Shown here piece by piece: positions 60,341 through 64,000 of a DNA stretch of 64,000 nt. The first letter of the stretch is position 1; every line of letters starts with the position of its first letter. The stretch comes from Fibrella aquatilis. GTDB taxonomy: Bacteria > Bacteroidota > Bacteroidia > Cytophagales > Spirosomataceae. A model generated the notes under the pieces. It was not told the origin of the DNA. It saw nothing but the letters and a program-made list of their open reading frames with translations, and ran no database searches. The translations under genes were made by a program, and so were the position numbers. The DNA lies in assembly GCF_017353255.1 (NCBI RefSeq), contig NZ_JAFMYU010000003.1, forward strand, positions 310,001 through 374,000, in the 5' to 3' direction.

Positions 60341-63300
60341 CTAGAATCCTTTACTATCTACCACAATAGCGGGGATTTTTTGTTCGGTTACGAGTTGATT
60401 AAAGGCTGGCACCTGTTTGCCTGTAACGTCTTTCAACTTCGCCAGCGCCAGATCAATTTGGCGGGCCAGATCAGCGTAGACAACGTGGGCGGCTTTGGTG
60501 GGTTTGCCATCGGCGTTGGCCATCATGCTGGCGAGGCCCGCGAGCTTGTCGTTGAGGCGGATCGGGTGGGCCAATACGTCCTGCGGTGCTTTAGCTTTGG
60601 GCTGCATCAGCGTGGCCTCCAGCGAGTCGAGTTGCGCCAGCATGGGCTTAGTCACGAGGGCAAATTTCTTGGCCTGCGTGCTATCTTTCACCGCACCCAT
60701 ATACCCGCTTACCGCCGTCCGGATGGCCCGCAGCTGATTGATGCCCCGATGCGCCTCCGACAGCTTGTCGTTGCACTGTTTCACAAACGCAAACTGCTCG
60801 GCATAGTCGGCGTCGGATACGGTTAGGCGGGGGTCTTTGCGAATGTCGATAGGTTGTTCGGCCACTAGCGAGTCGCCCAGCAGTAGCCGGACTTTATAGC
60901 GGCCCGGTACGGCTTTCACGCCTATGCCGTCGCCGCTCCACATCACGTTGGTGCCTTCCACAGCCACGGCATCGGGGTAGCGCATGTCCCAGACAAACTG
61001 GTTCAGGCCGGGTTGCGCGGGGATGGTGCCGGGGCGGGTGAGCTTCAGGTCTTCATGGAAATCCTTCGAGATCGTGAGCGGTTTGCCCTTCTTATCCTTC
61101 CGGTCCGAGTAGCTGATGATGGTGTCGCCGGTGGCGGTCATAAACTGTAGCCGCAGCTCTTTGGCGGGCGTGGCGGGCAGAAAATACCGCACCAGCACCC
61201 CGTTTTCGGCGTTTTCGCCTTCGTCGGGGATCGTGCCGGGACGCATGGCGTTGCCCCCTTCCATGCGGTAGGCGTGGCGCGGCGCAAACAGCATAGGCTT
61301 GCGCGTGGGCACGGGGCCGGTGGCTGCCAGCCGGGCCAGTTCGCGCAGGGGCGTCACGTCGTCCATGATCCAGAACGACCGGCCGTGGGTGGCAATGACC
61401 AGGTCTTTCTCGCGCTTGTGCACCTGCAAATCCCGCACCGACGTAATGGGCAGGTTCAGGTTTATTTTCTGCCAGTTGGCCCCGTCGTTAAACGACACGT
61501 AGATACCCCGCTCGGTGCCCGCGTAGAGCAGGCCGGGCTGATCGGGGTCGTCGCGTACCACACGGCAATACTCGTCGGCGGGGATGCCCGCGGCTATGCT
61601 CGTCCAGGTTTTGCCGTAATCGGTGGTCTTGAACAAATATGGCTTACGGTCGCCGCTCATGTAGCGGTTCGCAGCCAGATAGGCTTTGCCGGGCGTGTGT
61701 TCCGAGGGGTGGATGAGGCTCATCAAGGCAAACTCGCCCAGTTGGGTGGCGGGCAAGCTCACGTTCTGCCAGTTTTTGCCCCCGTCGCGGCTCATGTGTA
61801 GCAGGCCGTCGTCTGACCCCGCCCAGAAAACGCCTTTCTCGGTAGGGGCTTCGGCGAAGGTGAAAATGGTGGCGTAAATCTCGGCCCCGGTCATGTCTTT
61901 GGTAATCGGCCCGCCGGTTTCGGCAATGGTGCGGGGTTCGTGGCGCGTCAGGTCGGGGCTGAGGTCTTCCCACGAATGCCCCGCATCCGTAGATCGGTGG
62001 ACGTGGTTGGACGTGGCGTATAAGACACTGGGGTCATGCGGCGAAAATAGGATGGGGTAGGTCCACTGAAACCGGTATTTTTTCACGGAAGCAGGGGCAC
62101 CAATGGCTCCTTCGGGATACACCGAAATGGCGTAGTTGCGGTTGGTGCGGGCATCGTGTTTCGACATAAAGCCGTCATATTCACCACCATACGTGATCTT
62201 TGGATTCTTCGGGTCGGAGGCAATGTAGCCCGCTTCGCCGCCCGCCACCGGATACCAGGCACTCTTGTCGATGCTGTAGTCGTCGGTGCGGGAGGCAATG
62301 CGTACCGAGGTGTTGTCCTGCTGCGCGCCGTAGACGTTATACGGAAAATCGGTATCGAGCGAGACGTGGTAAAACTGCGCCGTGGGCATATCGACCTCCG
62401 AAAACGACCGCCCTCCGTCAACGGTGATTTCGGCACCCCCGTCGTCGGCGATGGCGAAGTTGAGCGGGTTTTTGGTGTTGAACCACACATCGTGCGTATC
62501 GCCGTGGTGCACCGGTATGCGGGCAAATGTTTTGCCGCCGTCTTTCGACCGCATCGCGTTGACGTTCAGTACAATAAGGTCGTTCTCGTTTTGCGGCGAC
62601 ACGCCCAGCATCATGTAATACCAGGGCCGCTGCCAGAGGTTTTTGTCGTCGTTGAGCAGCGTCCAGTGTTCGCCCGCGTCGTCGGACCGGTAGAGGCCAC
62701 CTTTCGCGTTTTCGATCAGGGCGTAGAGTCGGCTGGCGTTGCTGGGGGCCACGGCAATGCCGATCTTGCCCAGCAGGCCACGCGGCATACCTGGTTTTTC
62801 GTTCAGCGACTGCCAGGTATCGCCGCCGTCGGTGCTTTTGTAGAGGCCACAGCCCGCCCCGCCGCTGCTCATGGAATGGCCGTTGCGGTAGGCCTGCCAG
62901 AGCGTGGCGTAGACAATGCTGGGGTTGGTGGGGTCAAGCCGCACGGTAGCCGCGCCCGTGCTGTCGTTTTTAAACAAAATCTTTTTCCACGAAGCACCAC
63001 CGTCGGTAGAACGGAACACGCCCCGGTCGGGGTTGGGCGCAAACGGATTGCCCAGGGCGGCGGCATAAAGCAGGTTTGGGTTCTGCGGGTGCACCTCAAT
63101 GTTGCCAATGGCGTCGGCGTTGGTTAGTCCCACGTGCCGCCACGACTTGCCGCCGTTGGTGCTTTTATAAACCCCGTCGCCGTAGCTGATATTGCTCCTG
63201 ATTTCGGGTTCGCCCATGCCCACATACACGACGTTGGGGTCGGACGGTGCCACGGTGATGGCCCCCACAGATGACGACTGAAACACACTGTCTGACACGC

Positions 63301-63604
63301 AGGTCCAGTTTTGGCCGCCGTCGGTGGTTTTCCAGACCCCCCCGCCCACGGCCCCGAAGTAGTAGGTCAGCGGCTGATCGGGATGCCCCGCCACGGCCAG
63401 CGACCGCCCCGCCCGGAACGGCCCGATGTTACGCCATTTGAGGCCGCTAAACAGTTTGGCATCTACGGTAGCGGTAGGGGAGGCCGCGGTCATTGCCGAG
63501 CCAGCAGCAGCCCGCCCCCGCCGCGATTGGGCCTGAGCAGTAGGTTGGTCCGGCCCAGCCAATAAAGCCGTCAGGGCTAGTGATGTGATGAAGAAGTGAC
63601 GCAT
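60341..63604 (-). CDS. Secreted BNR/VPS10-type beta-propeller protein
   Basis: 1087 residues from the ATG at 63604, which begins a signal peptide (FFITSLALTALLAGPDQPTA); a longer frame to 63673 is less likely. BNR/sortilin-like repeats with S/T-x-D-x-G-x-T/S-W motifs: KTTDGGQNWTCVSDS, KSTNGGKSWRHVGLT, RSTDGGASWKKILFK, KSTDGGDTWQSLNEK and YRSDDAGEHWTLLND. The C-terminal third is a helical region of unknown role (ADYAEQFAFVKQCNDKLSEA). Often annotated glycosyl hydrolase, but no catalytic site is visible. Exported; binding to carbohydrate or protein is plausible. Confidence 0.88.
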   Translation of the reverse strand: MRHFFITSLALTALLAGPDQPTAQAQSRRGRAAAGSAMTAASPTATVDAKLFSGLKWRNIGPFRAGRSLAVAGHPDQPLTYYFGAVGGGVWKTTDGGQNWTCVSDSVFQSSSVGAITVAPSDPNVVYVGMGEPEIRSNISYGDGVYKSTNGGKSWRHVGLTNADAIGNIEVHPQNPNLLYAAALGNPFAPNPDRGVFRSTDGGASWKKILFKNDSTGAATVRLDPTNPSIVYATLWQAYRNGHSMSSGGAGCGLYKSTDGGDTWQSLNEKPGMPRGLLGKIGIAVAPSNASRLYALIENAKGGLYRSDDAGEHWTLLNDDKNLWQRPWYYMMLGVSPQNENDLIVLNVNAMRSKDGGKTFARIPVHHGDTHDVWFNTKNPLNFAIADDGGAEITVDGGRSFSEVDMPTAQFYHVSLDTDFPYNVYGAQQDNTSVRIASRTDDYSIDKSAWYPVAGGEAGYIASDPKNPKITYGGEYDGFMSKHDARTNRNYAISVYPEGAIGAPASVKKYRFQWTYPILFSPHDPSVLYATSNHVHRSTDAGHSWEDLSPDLTRHEPRTIAETGGPITKDMTGAEIYATIFTFAEAPTEKGVFWAGSDDGLLHMSRDGGKNWQNVSLPATQLGEFALMSLIHPSEHTPGKAYLAANRYMSGDRKPYLFKTTDYGKTWTSIAAGIPADEYCRVVRDDPDQPGLLYAGTERGIYVSFNDGANWQKINLNLPITSVRDLQVHKREKDLVIATHGRSFWIMDDVTPLRELARLAATGPVPTRKPMLFAPRHAYRMEGGNAMRPGTIPDEGENAENGVLVRYFLPATPAKELRLQFMTATGDTIISYSDRKDKKGKPLTISKDFHEDLKLTRPGTIPAQPGLNQFVWDMRYPDAVAVEGTNVMWSGDGIGVKAVPGRYKVRLLLGDSLVAEQPIDIRKDPRLTVSDADYAEQFAFVKQCNDKLSEAHRGINQLRAIRTAVSGYMGAVKDSTQAKKFALVTKPMLAQLDSLEATLMQPKAKAPQDVLAHPIRLNDKLAGLASMMANADGKPTKAAHVVYADLARQIDLALAKLKDVTGKQVPAFNQLVTEQKIPAIVVDSKGF

Positions 63605-63738
63605 AGCGAAGGGATCTGTTTTCCCCCGAAAGTACGGGTTTTGTGAAGACCGGTCCACTACTGCCGTTTTCATTGCGCTGGTGATAAGCAGCTAGAGGGC
63701 TAAAAAGACCTATTTTTGCCTATCACACTCTGTTATCA

Positions 63739-64000
63739 ATGGCAACGCTGAAAGTAAAAAACGTAGGCCCCATCCGGGATGCCGAACTGGACGTAAAGAA
63801 GCATACCATCTTCATCGGTCCGCAAGGCTCAGGCAAAAGCACGCTGGCAAAGTTGATTGCTATTGGAGCGGACGAGGAACTTACCTACGGGGCGGATATT
63901 AATCATAATATACTCAAAAAATATTTTATTCATGATTATGCGAATGATAGCTCATCATTTATTTTTAACACTGAAAATTATTCCATCAGACTAGAGTCGA
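63739..64000 (+). CDS. AAA-family ATPase, 3' end cut by window end
   Basis: 87 codons are visible from the ATG at 63739. LKVKNVGPIRDAELDVKKHT and Walker A FIGPQGSGKSTLAKLI place it in the ABC/SMC-like AAA group (OLD, RecF and similar proteins). Such stand-alone ATPases are frequent in phage-defence or repair loci; what follows the window decides this. The coding part turns AT-rich after about 63900, unlike the upstream genes. Confidence 0.75.
   Translation, partial: MATLKVKNVGPIRDAELDVKKHTIFIGPQGSGKSTLAKLIAIGADEELTYGADINHNILKKYFIHDYANDSSSFIFNTENYSIRLES

Noticed and set aside
62156-63127. Plus-strand 323-codon frame opposite the propeller gene
   Set aside because: Shadow frame caused by the high GC and repeat structure of the BNR repeats on the other strand.

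Overview
The window looks like chromosomal DNA of an aerobic, moderately GC-rich Bacteroidota of the order Cytophagales, probably close to Spirosoma or Fibrella. This is inferred from a SusC/Oar-type TonB receptor, a Val-type DUF3857 protein, a PafA-type phosphatase, a CrtW ketolase, a Zn-ligand-poor sirtuin, the birA/rsfS/ftsH neighbourhood and promoter boxes of the form TAnnTTTG. No rRNA, tRNA, CRISPR array or complete insertion sequence was seen.

Layout. 0-8 kb: a cut hypothetical gene, an sdpR/sdpI-like operon whose SdpI part is fused to a hydrolase, a YetF-like protein, cobT, a DUF5706 (Pycsar-effector-like) membrane protein, a CotH-like secreted protein and an ECF sigma factor. 7.5-22 kb: housekeeping genes (coaE, TrpB2, nth, sirtuin, Gre factor, topA, sodium symporter with a 39-residue partner, methyltransferase, two SDRs, esterase, selD). 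22-30 kb: a large TonB-dependent receptor, an MBL-fold protein, a ParE-type toxin-antitoxin pair lodged beside a patatin gene and a relic of a second patatin copy, a polyprenyl synthase and CrtW. 30-36 kb: pafA, birA, rsfS, ftsH. 36-43.5 kb: secreted and lipoprotein genes, several disrupted, ending in two tandem DUF3857 transglutaminase-like genes. 43.5-48.1 kb: a polymorphic toxin locus on the minus strand, with one full-length toxin and immunity gene followed by two displaced silent toxin tips, each with an immunity gene. 48-52 kb: GH5-like hydrolase and a two-component system. 52.5-58 kb: a carbohydrate-oxidation cluster (SDR, gluconate-dehydrogenase subunit-3-like, GMC oxidoreductase, GH1, esterase). 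58-64 kb: secreted proteins, a BNR/VPS10-type beta-propeller protein and the start of an AAA ATPase cut by the window end.

Two structures stand out. First, over a dozen long, often perfect palindromes sit at gene 3' ends. At least five share a core (GCTTmCGCCAG, a loop resembling AGCAAwTAC, then the mirror), while each has its own short-period low-complexity arms. Several supply the stop codon and last residues of the flanking genes. One is a composite with a second palindrome family nested inside. Second, the toxin locus has two silent cassettes that carry a recombination-sized homology block and share the same Trp-to-stop change. Several ORF disruptions (nonsense or frameshift) cluster at 35.8-46.2 kb and should be checked against reads before being taken as biology.
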